A DNA stretch of 64,000 bases. Origin: Propionibacteriaceae bacterium UBA7704. GTDB lineage: Bacteria; Actinomycetota; Actinomycetes; Propionibacteriales; Propionibacteriaceae. Position numbers and translations under genes: made by a program. Location: positions 78,448 to 142,447 of the forward strand of contig DLGC01000010.1 of the NCBI GenBank assembly GCA_002482525.1. Direction: 5' to 3'. Positions 26,137 through 35,486 of this stretch are shown here, in pieces; position 1 is the first letter of the stretch, and every line of letters starts with the position of its first letter. The notes under the pieces are model-generated. The model was not told where the DNA came from and did not search any database. It saw nothing but the letters and a program-made list of their open reading frames with translations.

Positions 26137-26967
26137 TCATCCGCGTTGCCACATCCCCCCGACCTTGATCGCGTCAAGTTGTGGACGCACCGTATGCGTC
26201 CGCACGCCCCACACCCCGGACACTGCCAGCAGTGCGGTGAGGGCGACGGTAGCGTCGTCGCGTTCCTTCGGCGGGCGCAGGTCGCCGTTGCCGTCGGCCA
26301 GCAGTTCACCGAGGAAACGCTTGCGGGAGGTCCCCACCAGTACCGGCAGCCCCAGCGCATCGAACCGGTCCAGCCCTCGGAGCAACTCCCAGTTGTGATC
26401 GACGGTCTTGGCGAAACCCAGCCCTGGGTCGACCACCAGCCGGTCACGGGATATCCCTGCTGCCACGGCGGCATCCACTCGCTCGGCGAGTTCCTCGATC
26501 ACCTCGGCCACCACATCGCGATAGACCGCGCGGCTCTGCATATCGGCCGAGTGCCCCCGCCAGTGCATGGCCAGATAGGCACAGTCCAGTTCGGCCACCG
26601 CGGCCAGCATCTGCGGATCGGCCAGCCCTCCGGAGACGTCGTTGACCAGCACCGCACCGGCCGCGACCGACGCCAAGGCCACCTCGTGGCGGGTGGTGTC
26701 GACCGATACCGGGATTCCGGCACGACTGAGCTGTTCGATCACCGGGACGACCCGCTCGAGTTCAGCGTCGAGGTGAACCCGTCCCGCTCCCGGACGGGTC
26801 GACTCGCCGCCGACGTCGACGAGGTCGGCGCCCTCGGCGGCCAACTCGAACCCGTGTGCCACCGCGGCGGCCAGGTCGAGGTAGTCGCCACCGTCGGAGA
26901 ACGAATCCGGGGTCACGTTGAGCACCCCCATCACTTGGGTGCGTCCGGGTTGCGGCAGCGAAGTCAC
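26137..26967 (-). CDS. folP: Dihydropteroate synthase
   Basis: Condenses hydroxymethyl-dihydropterin pyrophosphate with p-aminobenzoate; the sulfonamide target. The protein has 276 aa. Signature 1 is GVLNVTPDSFSDGG and signature 2 is VDVGGESTRPGA. SVDTTRHEVA, NDVSGG, DPGLGFAKT and GTSRKRFLG follow in the usual order. The GTG at 26967 has a TAGGCT element six bases upstream and no ribosome-binding site, suggesting a leaderless transcript that starts the folP-folB-folK-DUF3180 unit. Confidence 0.96.
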   Translation of the reverse strand: MTSLPQPGRTQVMGVLNVTPDSFSDGGDYLDLAAAVAHGFELAAEGADLVDVGGESTRPGAGRVHLDAELERVVPVIEQLSRAGIPVSVDTTRHEVALASVAAGAVLVNDVSGGLADPQMLAAVAELDCAYLAMHWRGHSADMQSRAVYRDVVAEVIEELAERVDAAVAAGISRDRLVVDPGLGFAKTVDHNWELLRGLDRFDALGLPVLVGTSRKRFLGELLADGNGDLRPPKERDDATVALTALLAVSGVWGVRTHTVRPQLDAIKVGGMWQRG

Positions 26968-26973
26968 TCGCAG

Positions 26974-26979
26974 AGCCTA
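26974..26979 (-). promoter_or_regulatory. -10 element of folP, predicting a leaderless mRNA
   Basis: TAGGCT on the minus strand ends six bases before the folP GTG. No Shine-Dalgarno sequence is present. It indicates that folP has its own promoter instead of relying on the genes upstream. Confidence 0.5.
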
Positions 26980-27049
26980 GCCAATACAGCCGCCCACCGG
27001 TCGGCCGTGGACCACGGGCGAGCGCTGATCGAGAATCGGTCTGATCACC

Positions 27050-28186
27050 TCAGCGCAGGGTGGACTTGCTGACCTTCGGCTTGCCTTTGCCCTTGAAGAA
27101 GATTCCCGGGTAGCCGCGGGTCCAGAAGCGGTCGCTGGGGTTGTTGATCAGCTTCGACTTCTTGATTCGCAGGGTGCCGGTTCGGTTGTTGCTGACGAAG
27201 AAGACCGCGCCGCCGCCTTCCTTGGCGTGGTTGTTCTTGATCAGGGTGCCGGCGATGCGGATGGTGAACTTGTTGCCATCGGCGTAGATCGCGCCGCCGC
27301 TGCCGCCGCCCGGTGTCCCAGAGCGCTTCGGGTTGGCGCCATGGCCTATCGCGGTGTTGTTGGTGAACAGGCTGTTCAGCACAGTCCAGGACACTCCGAT
27401 GCTGCTCAGCGCACCGCCATTGGAGCAGGTGCCACCCAGACCGGGCGCACCGCCGAAGGTGCTGTGGTTCACATACACCGGCCGATTCTTGTACTGGCTG
27501 AGAACCCGGATCGCCGCGCCGCCGAGGTCAGGGCCGGTGGCATCGCACTTGTTGCGCACGAAGACCGAGTTGACCACTTTGAACTGGCCGCCACGGACGA
27601 AGATCGCGCCACCACCACCGCCATCGGTCTTCTTGCCGGTGGAGTTGCCGTCGGCGAAGGTGAGGTTCTGCACGACCAACTTGGGAGTGGACTGGTTCTG
27701 ACAATGCGACGTGGTCCACACCTGCGCAGCGTCACAGGTGTTCTGGTACAGGATCCGTCGCTCACCGCCACCACTCAAGGTGACTTTGTTGCCGCCGTCC
27801 AACACCAACAGCTTGTTGGTGTTGCGCACCTTAGCGGTCCGGGTCATCACGATGGTGATCGGGTCGGGGCCGCAGTTGAACGTCACGATCCCACCCTTGG
27901 CGACCGCAGCGACCACGGCCTTGGAGGTACAGCTGGCGGGCGTGCCGTTGCCGATGACCCGAGTGGGTTTTGTGGTCTTCACCGCTTTGGCCGCCGCCGG
28001 CACCTTCGCCTTGCCCGACGGGTTGCCGGGCGCGATCCCGAAGCTGTTCACCGCCGGGGTGACGATTGCGGTGGTTGCGGCTGATTGCTCGACGCGGACC
28101 ACCGCCACGCTGGGCGCAGCGCAGGCCGTCGAGGTCACGGCGAGGGTGATCGCGGCCACCAGGACTCGCCGTACGGTTCGTGTCAT
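27050..28186 (-). CDS. Secreted parallel beta-helix protein, unknown function
   Basis: A 378-aa protein with a signal peptide (basic MTRTVRR then a hydrophobic core to about residue 24, with Cys22 in STACAAP as a weak lipobox candidate). After a Lys/Ala/Pro linker the rest is a right-handed beta-helix. Repeating strands include LVVQNLTFADGN, GGGGGAIFVRGGQFKVVNSVF, NGGALSSIGVSWTVLNSLF and GGSGGAIYADGNKFTIRIAG. The repeated GGAI/GGAL glycine turns resemble polymorphic outer-membrane or pectate-lyase-like repeats. No catalytic residues were identified. It breaks the folE-folP neighbourhood and is flanked by its own terminator-like element (28206-28238). Confidence 0.78.
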   Translation of the reverse strand: MTRTVRRVLVAAITLAVTSTACAAPSVAVVRVEQSAATTAIVTPAVNSFGIAPGNPSGKAKVPAAAKAVKTTKPTRVIGNGTPASCTSKAVVAAVAKGGIVTFNCGPDPITIVMTRTAKVRNTNKLLVLDGGNKVTLSGGGERRILYQNTCDAAQVWTTSHCQNQSTPKLVVQNLTFADGNSTGKKTDGGGGGAIFVRGGQFKVVNSVFVRNKCDATGPDLGGAAIRVLSQYKNRPVYVNHSTFGGAPGLGGTCSNGGALSSIGVSWTVLNSLFTNNTAIGHGANPKRSGTPGGGSGGAIYADGNKFTIRIAGTLIKNNHAKEGGGAVFFVSNNRTGTLRIKKSKLINNPSDRFWTRGYPGIFFKGKGKPKVSKSTLR

Positions 28187-28205
28187 GTCCCGACTCTAAT
28201 GCGAG

Positions 28206-28238
28206 CGCGCCGGCCGGCAACAGGCCCCAGCCGGCGCG
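28206..28238 (-). terminator. Stem-loop after folE
   Basis: CGCGCCGGC (28206-28214) and GCCGGCGCG (28230-28238) form a perfect nine-base stem with a 15-base loop. It lies just after the folE stop codon and before the beta-helix gene, separating the two transcripts. Confidence 0.6.
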
Positions 28239-28248
28239 GAATCCGGCC

Positions 28249-28809
28249 TCAGCCGATGATGAGGCTCATGGCCTCGGCGCGGGTGGCGGGGCTGGCCATG
28301 ACGCCGCGAACGGCGCTGGTGACCGTCTTGGCCCCCCGCTTGCGAACGCCGCGCATGGTCATGCACAGATGTTCGCATTCGATGACCACGATGACGCCCC
28401 GGGCGCCGAGATGCTCCACCAAGGCGTCGGCGACCTGAGAGGTCAGCCGCTCCTGAACCTGTGGACGGCGCGCGTAAGCATCCACCAACCGCGCCAACTT
28501 GCTTAGGCCGGTGATCCGGCCCGCACTGGGGATGTAGCCCACATGGGCCACGCCAGTGAAGGGCAACAGATGATGCTCACAGGTGCTCCACACCTCGATG
28601 TCACGCACCAGGACCATCTCGTCGTGGCCCAGGTCGAAGGTGGTCGACAGCACCTCGGCAGGATCGCTGTCCATCCCGACGAAGATCTCCGAATACGCCC
28701 GCGCCACTCGGTCCGGCGTGTCTTTCAAACCTTCGCGGTCGGGGTCTTCTCCGATACCGATCAGGATCTCGCGCACCGCAGCGGCAACTCGGTCATGATC
28801 GACAGCCAT
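28249..28809 (-). CDS. folE: GTP cyclohydrolase I
   Basis: First step of folate synthesis, GTP to dihydroneopterin triphosphate (186 aa). The zinc site is formed by STCEHHLLPF and the late ECEHLCMTMRG, including both cysteines and the conserved histidines. GYIPSAGRITGLSKLARLV and RPQVQERLT are standard GTP cyclohydrolase I segments. It starts three bases after the ftsH stop, so ftsH and folE are co-transcribed. It is separated from the other folate genes by the beta-helix gene. Confidence 0.97.
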   Translation of the reverse strand: MAVDHDRVAAAVREILIGIGEDPDREGLKDTPDRVARAYSEIFVGMDSDPAEVLSTTFDLGHDEMVLVRDIEVWSTCEHHLLPFTGVAHVGYIPSAGRITGLSKLARLVDAYARRPQVQERLTSQVADALVEHLGARGVIVVIECEHLCMTMRGVRKRGAKTVTSAVRGVMASPATRAEAMSLIIG

Positions 28810-28812
28810 GGC

Positions 28813-30888
28813 TCAGCTTTCGGGAGGCTTTGGTGGACCGCCCAGCCCTTGGTCGCCGGGGTACAGCGGCGGATAGGACGCCGGCGGGTTCTGCGGCGGA
28901 TAGGACGGATAACCCGGCGGCGGGAAACCGGCCGGTGTCGCCGGTGGCAGCGACTCGGGAGCCTCCGGCTTCAGCAAGCGCTCGGGAGGATCGACCGGCG
29001 GAATGTCGCTGGGTTTGCGCGTGTCCGAGCCGGTCCACGGCGGACGCTTCGGCCAGCGCTGCAACGGCTCAAAGATCTTCGAGACCTGCTCCTTGTCGAG
29101 CGTCTCCTTCTCGAAGAGCTGACGCACCAACTCGTCCAACACCTCACGGTTGGTGCTGAGCACGTCATAGGCCTCTTGATGGGCATTGGCGATGAGCTTG
29201 GACACCTCGGCGTCCACCTGAGCCGCCACGGCCTCGGAGTAGGTGCGCGACTCGCTGGCGTAATCCATTCCCAGGAAAGGCTCACGGTCGCCGGAGCCGT
29301 ATTTCACAGCCCCCAACTCGGAGGTCATGCCGTATTCGGTGACCATCGCGCGGGCCAACTTGGTGGCCTTCTCGATGTCGTTCCCGGCACCGGTGGTGGG
29401 GTCGTGGAACACCAATTCCTCGGCGGCACGCCCACCCAGCATGTAGGCCAACTGGTCGAGCAGTTCACCACGGGTCTGGGAGTACTTGTCGTCGTCGGGC
29501 ATCACCATGGTGTAGCCCAGAGCGCGGCCACGCGGCAGGATCGTCACCTTCTGAACCGGGTCGGTAGCCGGCATCGCGGCTGCAACCAGGGCATGCCCAC
29601 CCTCGTGGTAGGCGGTGATGAGCAGTTCACGCTCGTTCATCACCCGGCTGCGCTTCTGCGGCCCGCCGATGACGCGATCGATGGCCTCATCGAGTTGCGG
29701 CTTGCCGATGAATCGCAGGTTCATCCGCGCGGTGAGCAGGGCGGCCTCATTCAGCACATTGGCCAGATCGGCACCGGTGAATCCCGGGGTGCGCTTGGCC
29801 ACCGTCCCCAGATCCACATCCGGCGACATCGGCTTGTTGGCCGCATGCACCCGCAGGATCTGCAGGCGCCCCTTCATATCGGGTGCCTCCACCGGGATCT
29901 GCCGATCGAAACGCCCCGGACGCAGCAGGGCGGGGTCCAACACATCGGGCCGGTTGGTGGCCGCGATCAACACCACGCCACCGCGAACATCGAAGCCGTC
30001 CATTTCGACCAACAGCTGGTTCAACGTCTGTTCACGCTCATCGTGCCCGCCGCCCATGCCCGCACCGCGATGGCGTCCGACAGCATCGATCTCGTCGATG
30101 AACACGATCGCGGGGGCAGCTTCCTTGGCCTGTTCGAAGAGGTCACGCACGCGCGAGGCACCGACACCGACGAACATCTCCACGAAGTCCGAACCCGAAA
30201 TGGTGAAGAACGGAACACCCGCCTCACCGGCCACGGCTCGAGCCAGCAGCGTCTTGCCGGTTCCGGGCGGACCGTAGAGCAGCACACCCTTGGGGATCTT
30301 GGCACCGACGGCGGTGAACTTGCCGGGCTCGGAGAGGAATTCCCGAATCTCCTGCAGCTCCTCGATGGCCTCTTCACAACCGGCCACGTCAGCGAACACC
30401 GTCTTGGGGGTGTCCTTGCTGGCGAGTTTGGCTTTCGACTTGCCGAAGCCCAGCACCCGGTTGCCGCCGCCTTGCACGTTGTTGATCATCAAGAAGAACA
30501 AGATGCCGATGATCAAGAAGGGCAGCACGCTGAATAGGAAAGTGCTCAAGATTCCGGGCTGGGCGACCTTGCCGTCCCATTTGTCGAGAGTTCCGGCGGC
30601 CTGCCGCGCCACGAGACGGTCGACGATCTGCTGGCTTTCGTTCCCGACCCACAGTGCCTGCAGCTTCTGCGGCGGATTGTCCTTGGTGGTGACCTTGATG
30701 GTCTGCTCACCGTCAGTGAGGATCACCTCGGCCAGCGGAGTGTCGGAGTTGATCAGCGCGATCACGTCCGAGGTGGGCTTGTCGGTGTAGCCGTTGGCAT
30801 TGCTGACCATCTGGAAGATGACGACGACGCCGATGAAGATCAGCGCGATCCACAGGATCGGTGATCGGAGAATCTTCGACATATTCAT
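28813..30888 (-). CDS. ftsH: ATP-dependent zinc metalloprotease FtsH
   Basis: Membrane-bound AAA+ protease for quality control of membrane proteins (691 aa). Two transmembrane helices (about residues 8-28 and 110-135) flank a small extracytoplasmic domain. Walker A is GPPGTGKT at 206-213, Walker B FIDEIDA, and the second region of homology follows. The protease site is HEGGH at 428-432. The last 70 residues are Pro-rich, an extension usual in actinobacteria. ATG 30888 or the nearby ATG 30882 could start it. Confidence 0.97.
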   Translation of the reverse strand: MNMSKILRSPILWIALIFIGVVVIFQMVSNANGYTDKPTSDVIALINSDTPLAEVILTDGEQTIKVTTKDNPPQKLQALWVGNESQQIVDRLVARQAAGTLDKWDGKVAQPGILSTFLFSVLPFLIIGILFFLMINNVQGGGNRVLGFGKSKAKLASKDTPKTVFADVAGCEEAIEELQEIREFLSEPGKFTAVGAKIPKGVLLYGPPGTGKTLLARAVAGEAGVPFFTISGSDFVEMFVGVGASRVRDLFEQAKEAAPAIVFIDEIDAVGRHRGAGMGGGHDEREQTLNQLLVEMDGFDVRGGVVLIAATNRPDVLDPALLRPGRFDRQIPVEAPDMKGRLQILRVHAANKPMSPDVDLGTVAKRTPGFTGADLANVLNEAALLTARMNLRFIGKPQLDEAIDRVIGGPQKRSRVMNERELLITAYHEGGHALVAAAMPATDPVQKVTILPRGRALGYTMVMPDDDKYSQTRGELLDQLAYMLGGRAAEELVFHDPTTGAGNDIEKATKLARAMVTEYGMTSELGAVKYGSGDREPFLGMDYASESRTYSEAVAAQVDAEVSKLIANAHQEAYDVLSTNREVLDELVRQLFEKETLDKEQVSKIFEPLQRWPKRPPWTGSDTRKPSDIPPVDPPERLLKPEAPESLPPATPAGFPPPGYPSYPPQNPPASYPPLYPGDQGLGGPPKPPES

Positions 30889-30998
30889 AGGCTGCTTTCG
30901 TCAACACGTGCCAAGGCGCAAGTAGGACGATACCGAACCAGGCAACTGTCCTGCCCGTCAACGACAGGTGAATCGGGGTTAGGCACGGGCCGGGGCAC

Positions 30999-31026
30999 GG
31001 CGCCTCAGCTGTAGACGTGAGGCGCC
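30999..31026 (-). terminator. Stem-loop overlapping the hpt stop codon
   Basis: GGCGCCTCA (30999-31007) and TGAGGCGCC (31018-31026) pair perfectly over nine bases, with a 10-base loop. The stem includes the hpt stop codon. It could end or slow transcription before ftsH, which begins 110 bases further on. Confidence 0.55.
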
Positions 31027-31556
31027 AGGATGCCCACATCGCGCAGGTTGCGGTAGCGCCCGGCGTAATCCAGGCCATACCCGACGACGAACTGGTTGGG
31101 CAGGTCGTAGCCGACGTATCGCACGTCGATGTCGATCTTCATGGCATCAGGCTTGCGGAACATCGCCATGATGTTCAGGCTCGCCGGATCACGCGACGCC
31201 AGGTTCTGCATCAGATACGACAACGTCAAGCCGGTGTCGATGATGTCCTCGACCACGAGCACGTGGCGTCCGACCAGGTCTGTGGAGAGGTCTTTCAGGA
31301 TCCTCACCACGCCGGAGGAGTGCGTACCCATGCCGTAGGAGGACACGGCCATCCAGTCCATGGCACAGTCGATGTGCAGCGCTCGGGAAAGGTCGGCCAT
31401 CACCATGACCGCCCCGTTGAGCACGCCGACCAGCAGCGGGTTCTTGTCGGCGTAGTCCACGTCGATCTGGGCGGCGATCTCGGCCAGGCGAGCAGCGATC
31501 TGTTCCGGCGTGTAGAGCACTTCGGTCAAGTCTGCTGCGATATCTACGGCATCCAC
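31005..31556 (-). CDS. hpt: Hypoxanthine phosphoribosyltransferase
   Basis: Salvages hypoxanthine and guanine to IMP and GMP using PRPP (183 aa). The PRPP-binding motif VLVVEDIIDTGLTLSYL is intact near residue 98-114. LVGVLNGAVMVMADL supplies the pyrophosphate loop, and VGYGLDYAGRYRNL the purine-site end. The start is GTG. hpt next to tilS and ftsH is a widely conserved bacterial arrangement. Confidence 0.96.
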   Translation of the reverse strand: MDAVDIAADLTEVLYTPEQIAARLAEIAAQIDVDYADKNPLLVGVLNGAVMVMADLSRALHIDCAMDWMAVSSYGMGTHSSGVVRILKDLSTDLVGRHVLVVEDIIDTGLTLSYLMQNLASRDPASLNIMAMFRKPDAMKIDIDVRYVGYDLPNQFVVGYGLDYAGRYRNLRDVGILAPHVYS

Positions 31557-31600
31557 AGCTCAAACCTACCGTCCCGGGAGCAGGCCCGGGGCCGTGGTCC

Positions 31601-32548
31601 TCACAGCGGTTCGGCCACGAGGCGTCCGGCATGGCGGCGAATCCGCAGCCCCGGCAGGTCAACCCCGACCTGTCCACGCCAGTCCACGACCAAGCCCCAT
31701 GCCGCCTGAATGTGGGTGGCGCCGGCTTCGTGCGCGCCGGCGTCCAGCAGCCACCAGCGCAATACGCGGGTGGCGATCGGCTCGGGAAGTTCGAGCAGAG
31801 CGTCGACCTCCAACGCCGGACCGGCCAGGTCTCGGGTCGCGCGGCTGGCGAGCTCGTCCAGATAGTCGGCATCGGCACGGGCGAGTTGCGCAGATCGTGC
31901 CAATGCCTCAGTGACGCCGGGGCCGAGTTGCTCCTCCAATGTCGGAATCACCTCGGTACGCACCCGGACGCGGGTGAAGCGCCGGTCCTGATTGTGCGGG
32001 TCGATCCAGGGATCCAGCCCGAACTCCTGACAGGCCGCGGCGGTGACGCTGCGTCGCAGGCCCAGGAAGGGGCGCAGGAACCGACCACGCGCTGCGGGCA
32101 TCCCGGCGAGCGAGCGCACCCCCGAGCCCCGGGCCAGACCCAGCAGGACGGTCTCGGCCTGGTCGTCCATGGTGTGGCCCAGCAGAATGTGCTCATCGTC
32201 GGTGGCTGCCGCCTCAAGGGCTGCGTACCGGGCATCTCGGGCGGACGCCTCAGGGCCGGCGCCGTCGTCGCGAACGCGGACGCCGATCACCTCGGCCGCC
32301 ATCTTCAGACGCTGCTGCAGTTGCGTGACGACTCCCGCCGCGACGTCCGCCGATTCCGGTTGTAGGCCGTGATCGACGACGACTGCTCGGATTGGGTCGC
32401 CGCGACGGGCCGCCACCACCGCAGCGGCCCCCGCCAAAGCCAGTGAGTCCGGACCACCCGAGCAAGCGATCAGGAGCGGCCCGCGACGCACCCGCTCGAC
32501 CGCCTGCACAACGGTGAGACCGGCCGAACCCAAGGCACGTCGGGCCAC
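31601..32548 (-). CDS. tilS: tRNA(Ile)-lysidine synthase
   Basis: Modifies cytidine 34 of the CAU-anticodon tRNA-Ile to lysidine, so that it reads AUA (315 aa). The N-type ATP pyrophosphatase loop SGGPDS is at residues 30-35, followed by VVDHGLQ and the family motif LLGHTMDDQAETVLLGL. RRFTRVRVR is also characteristic. The protein is the short actinobacterial form without the long C-terminal domain. The start is GTG, nine bases after the protease gene. Confidence 0.95.
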   Translation of the reverse strand: MARRALGSAGLTVVQAVERVRRGPLLIACSGGPDSLALAGAAAVVAARRGDPIRAVVVDHGLQPESADVAAGVVTQLQQRLKMAAEVIGVRVRDDGAGPEASARDARYAALEAAATDDEHILLGHTMDDQAETVLLGLARGSGVRSLAGMPAARGRFLRPFLGLRRSVTAAACQEFGLDPWIDPHNQDRRFTRVRVRTEVIPTLEEQLGPGVTEALARSAQLARADADYLDELASRATRDLAGPALEVDALLELPEPIATRVLRWWLLDAGAHEAGATHIQAAWGLVVDWRGQVGVDLPGLRIRRHAGRLVAEPL

Positions 32549-32557
32549 CGCGACGAC

Positions 32558-33526
32558 CTAGATCCGATCCAGCCAGCGCTGCGGCTCGCGCAGTTCGCTG
32601 AGCGAGGGCAGCATCTCGGGGGCGGAGAAGGCCCGGTTCAAGGTGGCGACATCGGTGGCGTCAATCACGTCGTGGCAGAACTTCCCGCCCTCGCGATACT
32701 GGGCGTACTTGATGTCCAAACCCAGCAACTTCTGCACCCAGGCGAACCAGCCACCGGAATAGCGTCGCTGATCGAAGGCCCTCCGAATGACAGCGAAGCT
32801 CGGCACCACCCCCGGCCCGACCCGATCCATCATCACGTCGGCGTGGCCTTCCAGCAGCGACATGACGGCGGAGGCGTTGTCGAAAGCCGCTTTCTGGGCG
32901 GGGGTTCCCAGCACAGCATCGGTCGGGTCGTCGGTGCGCCAGGCGAATCTGAGTTCATCACCGTCGAGGAGTTCACCGATCAGCCCCAGCAGATGCTGGC
33001 GAAGCCAGGGGGCATACCCGAACTGGAAACGGTGGGTTTCTTCGTGCAGGCAGACCCACAACCGAAAATCGGAGGGCACGACGCCCAAAGCGCGTTCCAC
33101 GGTGACCACATTCGGTGCCACCAGCATCAGCCGGTTCGGTTCGCCGAAGGGGTCGAACTGTCCCAGGATGCGCGTGGCCACGACCGCCATCACGACGCCG
33201 ACCTGACCGCCGAGGGCTTTGGCGCCGGCGCGCTGCCAGGAGTTCTCGGCGGGTTTCGGCGCGCCCGCAGCACCTTCCAGCATCGCTGCGGCGGAGCGGG
33301 TGACAGCTCTGAGCCAGGTTGCCCGGTCCACCACCAGGATCTCCGAACTGGCCGGCTGGGGAAGCTCGGTGACGCGGGCGACGTGCTCGGTGGCCGCCGC
33401 AGCCGCGCGGCGCAGGTCGGCGACGACGACGCTGACATCTTCGGCATCCAGGTACGGTCCGGCCGGAAGCACCATGGTGCCGGCACTCACCGCCGCGTCC
33501 CAGTCGATCGTGGGGATCTGTTGCAT
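32558..33526 (-). CDS. DUF2342 zinc-dependent metalloprotease-like protein
   Basis: A 322-aa actinobacterial protein with a zinc-protease motif HEETH at residues 161-165 in CLHEETHRFQF. A later LLEGHADVMMD segment probably supplies the third ligand. The family (DUF2342, sometimes labelled F420 biosynthesis-associated) is conserved between dacB and tilS in actinobacteria. Its substrate is unknown. It starts 13 bases after dacB and is nine bases from tilS, suggesting one transcript. Confidence 0.88.
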   Translation of the reverse strand: MQQIPTIDWDAAVSAGTMVLPAGPYLDAEDVSVVVADLRRAAAAATEHVARVTELPQPASSEILVVDRATWLRAVTRSAAAMLEGAAGAPKPAENSWQRAGAKALGGQVGVVMAVVATRILGQFDPFGEPNRLMLVAPNVVTVERALGVVPSDFRLWVCLHEETHRFQFGYAPWLRQHLLGLIGELLDGDELRFAWRTDDPTDAVLGTPAQKAAFDNASAVMSLLEGHADVMMDRVGPGVVPSFAVIRRAFDQRRYSGGWFAWVQKLLGLDIKYAQYREGGKFCHDVIDATDVATLNRAFSAPEMLPSLSELREPQRWLDRI

Positions 33527-33539
33527 GGGCCTACCTTAT

Positions 33540-34898
33540 TCAGTGGCAGCCACAGCGGGCGGTGGCCGCAGCACTGCGGTCCAGCCAGTTGTAGAGCCGT
33601 TCGTAGCTGACCGACTGGCTGGAGTTCGCGAGTTCAGCGAAGACCAGCACGGCCCCTTCGCGCGTTGTGAGGTAGCCGGCCAGTCCGGCCACGCCCCGCA
33701 GTGTTCCGGTCTTGGCGTGGACGGTGTGCCGTCCGGGTCGTTCCGACTTGTCATCGAAGCGATCGGCCAGAGTTCCGGTTTCGGCAGCCACCGGCAAGCC
33801 GGCGACGACTGCCCGATAGCTGGGGTCGGCCAACGCCAGGCGCATTGCGGCGGCGAGGGCGTCGACAGTCAGGCGGTTTGTCGGCGACAGGCCGCTACCG
33901 TCCTGAATCCGCTGCCCGGTGCGCCACAATCCGTGGGCGGTGAGCCAGGCGGTCACATTCGCGGCGGCGCCGGCGAAACTGCCGGGCCTGCCGTTGGCCA
34001 GGGCGGCGTGGCGGGAGATCGTCTCGGCGCCGACGTTGTCGCTGATCAGCAAGGTGCGCTTGATGATCAAGGCCAGCGAAGCCGAAGTCACGCGGGCGAT
34101 CTCGGTGGCGCCGGTGGCGGCTTTGGTGGAGCTGATCGATGTCACCGTGATGCCGGCCTTCGTCAACCGCGCCGCGAAGGCCTTGGCTGCGGTCAGCGGC
34201 GGTTTGGGATCGGCCCGGTAGCGGCTGAGCTTGCCGGAGTTGATCTCCAGCGCGGACACGCGGGCCTCGTAGCCGCGCCAGGCCTTCTTCCAGTACGGGC
34301 TGAAGGTCGGACCGCTGAACAAGCTGGCGTCGTAGCCCAGACTGATCGAGGTGCGTCCCTGGGCTTTCAGGGCCGTCGCAGTCGATTTCGCCAGGGCCTG
34401 CAGTGATGCCGGCTTGTAGCGCGAGGTGGACTGCTTGTTGGTCAGCAACGGATCTCCGCCGCCCACCAGCACGATGCGACCCGTCCCGGCGCTCACGACG
34501 CGGGTGGCGAAGGTGGTCGACGGCCCCAACGCCTCCACTGCCGACATCGTGGTCATGAGTTTCATCGTGGAGGCCGGTGTAAGCGGTTTACGACTGGCAC
34601 GGCTGGCCAGGACGCCACCGCTGGGCGTGACGACTTCGATGGCCACCGAGGAGATGCCCTTGCGTGAGACGGCTCGAAGCTTCGCCGTGAGCACGGCGGG
34701 GTCAGGTAGCACCGATGCTGTCGCCGCGGGCGAAGTCACTTCGACCGGTGCCGCCTGCGACGGCGCCACCGCACACCCGGCCAACAGCGCCGCTAGAAGC
34801 GGCGCAGCCAGGATCGTCGCTCGTCCACGCCTGGAGAGCGGCTGGCGCGGACGGCGCTCGGGAAACGCTAGGCTCGGATCAGACATCCGTTCCATCAT
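33540..34898 (-). CDS. dacB: D-alanyl-D-alanine carboxypeptidase/endopeptidase (PBP4 type)
   Basis: Peptidoglycan-trimming penicillin-binding protein, 452 aa from the first ATG. The lipobox LLAGC near residue 42 suggests a lipoprotein. The SxxK motif is STMK (Ser110-Lys113 counted from 34898), SxN is SDN in LLISDNVGAE, and KTG is in HAKTGTLRGVAG. The inserted domain between SxxK and SxN is typical of class C PBPs. Starts at 34898, 34895 and 34886 are all possible; none has a good ribosome-binding site. It is divergent from ppa with only 23 bases between. Confidence 0.93.
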   Translation of the reverse strand: MMERMSDPSLAFPERRPRQPLSRRGRATILAAPLLAALLAGCAVAPSQAAPVEVTSPAATASVLPDPAVLTAKLRAVSRKGISSVAIEVVTPSGGVLASRASRKPLTPASTMKLMTTMSAVEALGPSTTFATRVVSAGTGRIVLVGGGDPLLTNKQSTSRYKPASLQALAKSTATALKAQGRTSISLGYDASLFSGPTFSPYWKKAWRGYEARVSALEINSGKLSRYRADPKPPLTAAKAFAARLTKAGITVTSISSTKAATGATEIARVTSASLALIIKRTLLISDNVGAETISRHAALANGRPGSFAGAAANVTAWLTAHGLWRTGQRIQDGSGLSPTNRLTVDALAAAMRLALADPSYRAVVAGLPVAAETGTLADRFDDKSERPGRHTVHAKTGTLRGVAGLAGYLTTREGAVLVFAELANSSQSVSYERLYNWLDRSAAATARCGCH

Positions 34899-34921
34899 GA
34901 CAGAGAGGTGCGGTCCGAACT

Positions 34922-35473
34922 ATGGATCACCCCGCATTCATTCGCCCCACGATCCAGCCCAGCCTGCACTTCGAAGTGACGATCGAGATTCCCAAGGGAA
35001 CCAAGAACAAGTACGAGATGGACCATCACACCGGTCGGATCCGGCTGGATCGGACCCTGTTCACCTCCACGCAGTACCCCAGTGACTACGGATTCATCGA
35101 GGGCACTCTGGGCCAGGACGGCGATCCGCTGGACGCCATGGTGCTGATTCCGGAGCCGACTTTCCCCGGGGCCTTGGTCGAGTGCCGTGCCATCGGCATG
35201 TTCCGCATGAAGGACGAAATGGGCGGCGACGACAAGGTGCTGTGCATCCCGGTGGCCGACCAGCGTCAGACCAATATCAAGGAGCTCACCGACCTGCCGA
35301 ATCTGGCCCTGTTGGAGATCGAACACTTCTTCAGCGTCTATAAGGACCTGGAACCGGGTAAGTCGGTCGAGGGAGCGATCTGGGTCGGTCACGCCGAGGC
35401 CGAAATGGAGATCCGGGCCTCCTGGGAGCGCGCCCGGGGCACCTCCTACGAGAACCAGTTCACCCGGGAGTAA
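34922..35473 (+). CDS. ppa: Inorganic pyrophosphatase (family I)
   Basis: Hydrolyses pyrophosphate, pulling biosynthetic reactions forward (183 aa). The signature DGDPLDAMVL holds the three metal-binding aspartates. EVTIEIPKGTKNKYEMD and YPSDYGFIEGT are also conserved. The family usually starts near the EVTIEIPKG segment, so this copy has about 15 extra N-terminal residues from ATG 34922. The divergent dacB gene shares the same short promoter region. SixA follows 13 bases downstream. Confidence 0.96.
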   Translation: MDHPAFIRPTIQPSLHFEVTIEIPKGTKNKYEMDHHTGRIRLDRTLFTSTQYPSDYGFIEGTLGQDGDPLDAMVLIPEPTFPGALVECRAIGMFRMKDEMGGDDKVLCIPVADQRQTNIKELTDLPNLALLEIEHFFSVYKDLEPGKSVEGAIWVGHAEAEMEIRASWERARGTSYENQFTRE

Positions 35474-35486
35474 ACCCTCACCGACT

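Noticed and set aside
28543..30537. Plus-strand open frame of 664 codons
   Set aside because: It is antisense to folE and ftsH, both certain genes. It is His/Gly/Arg rich, with no domain.
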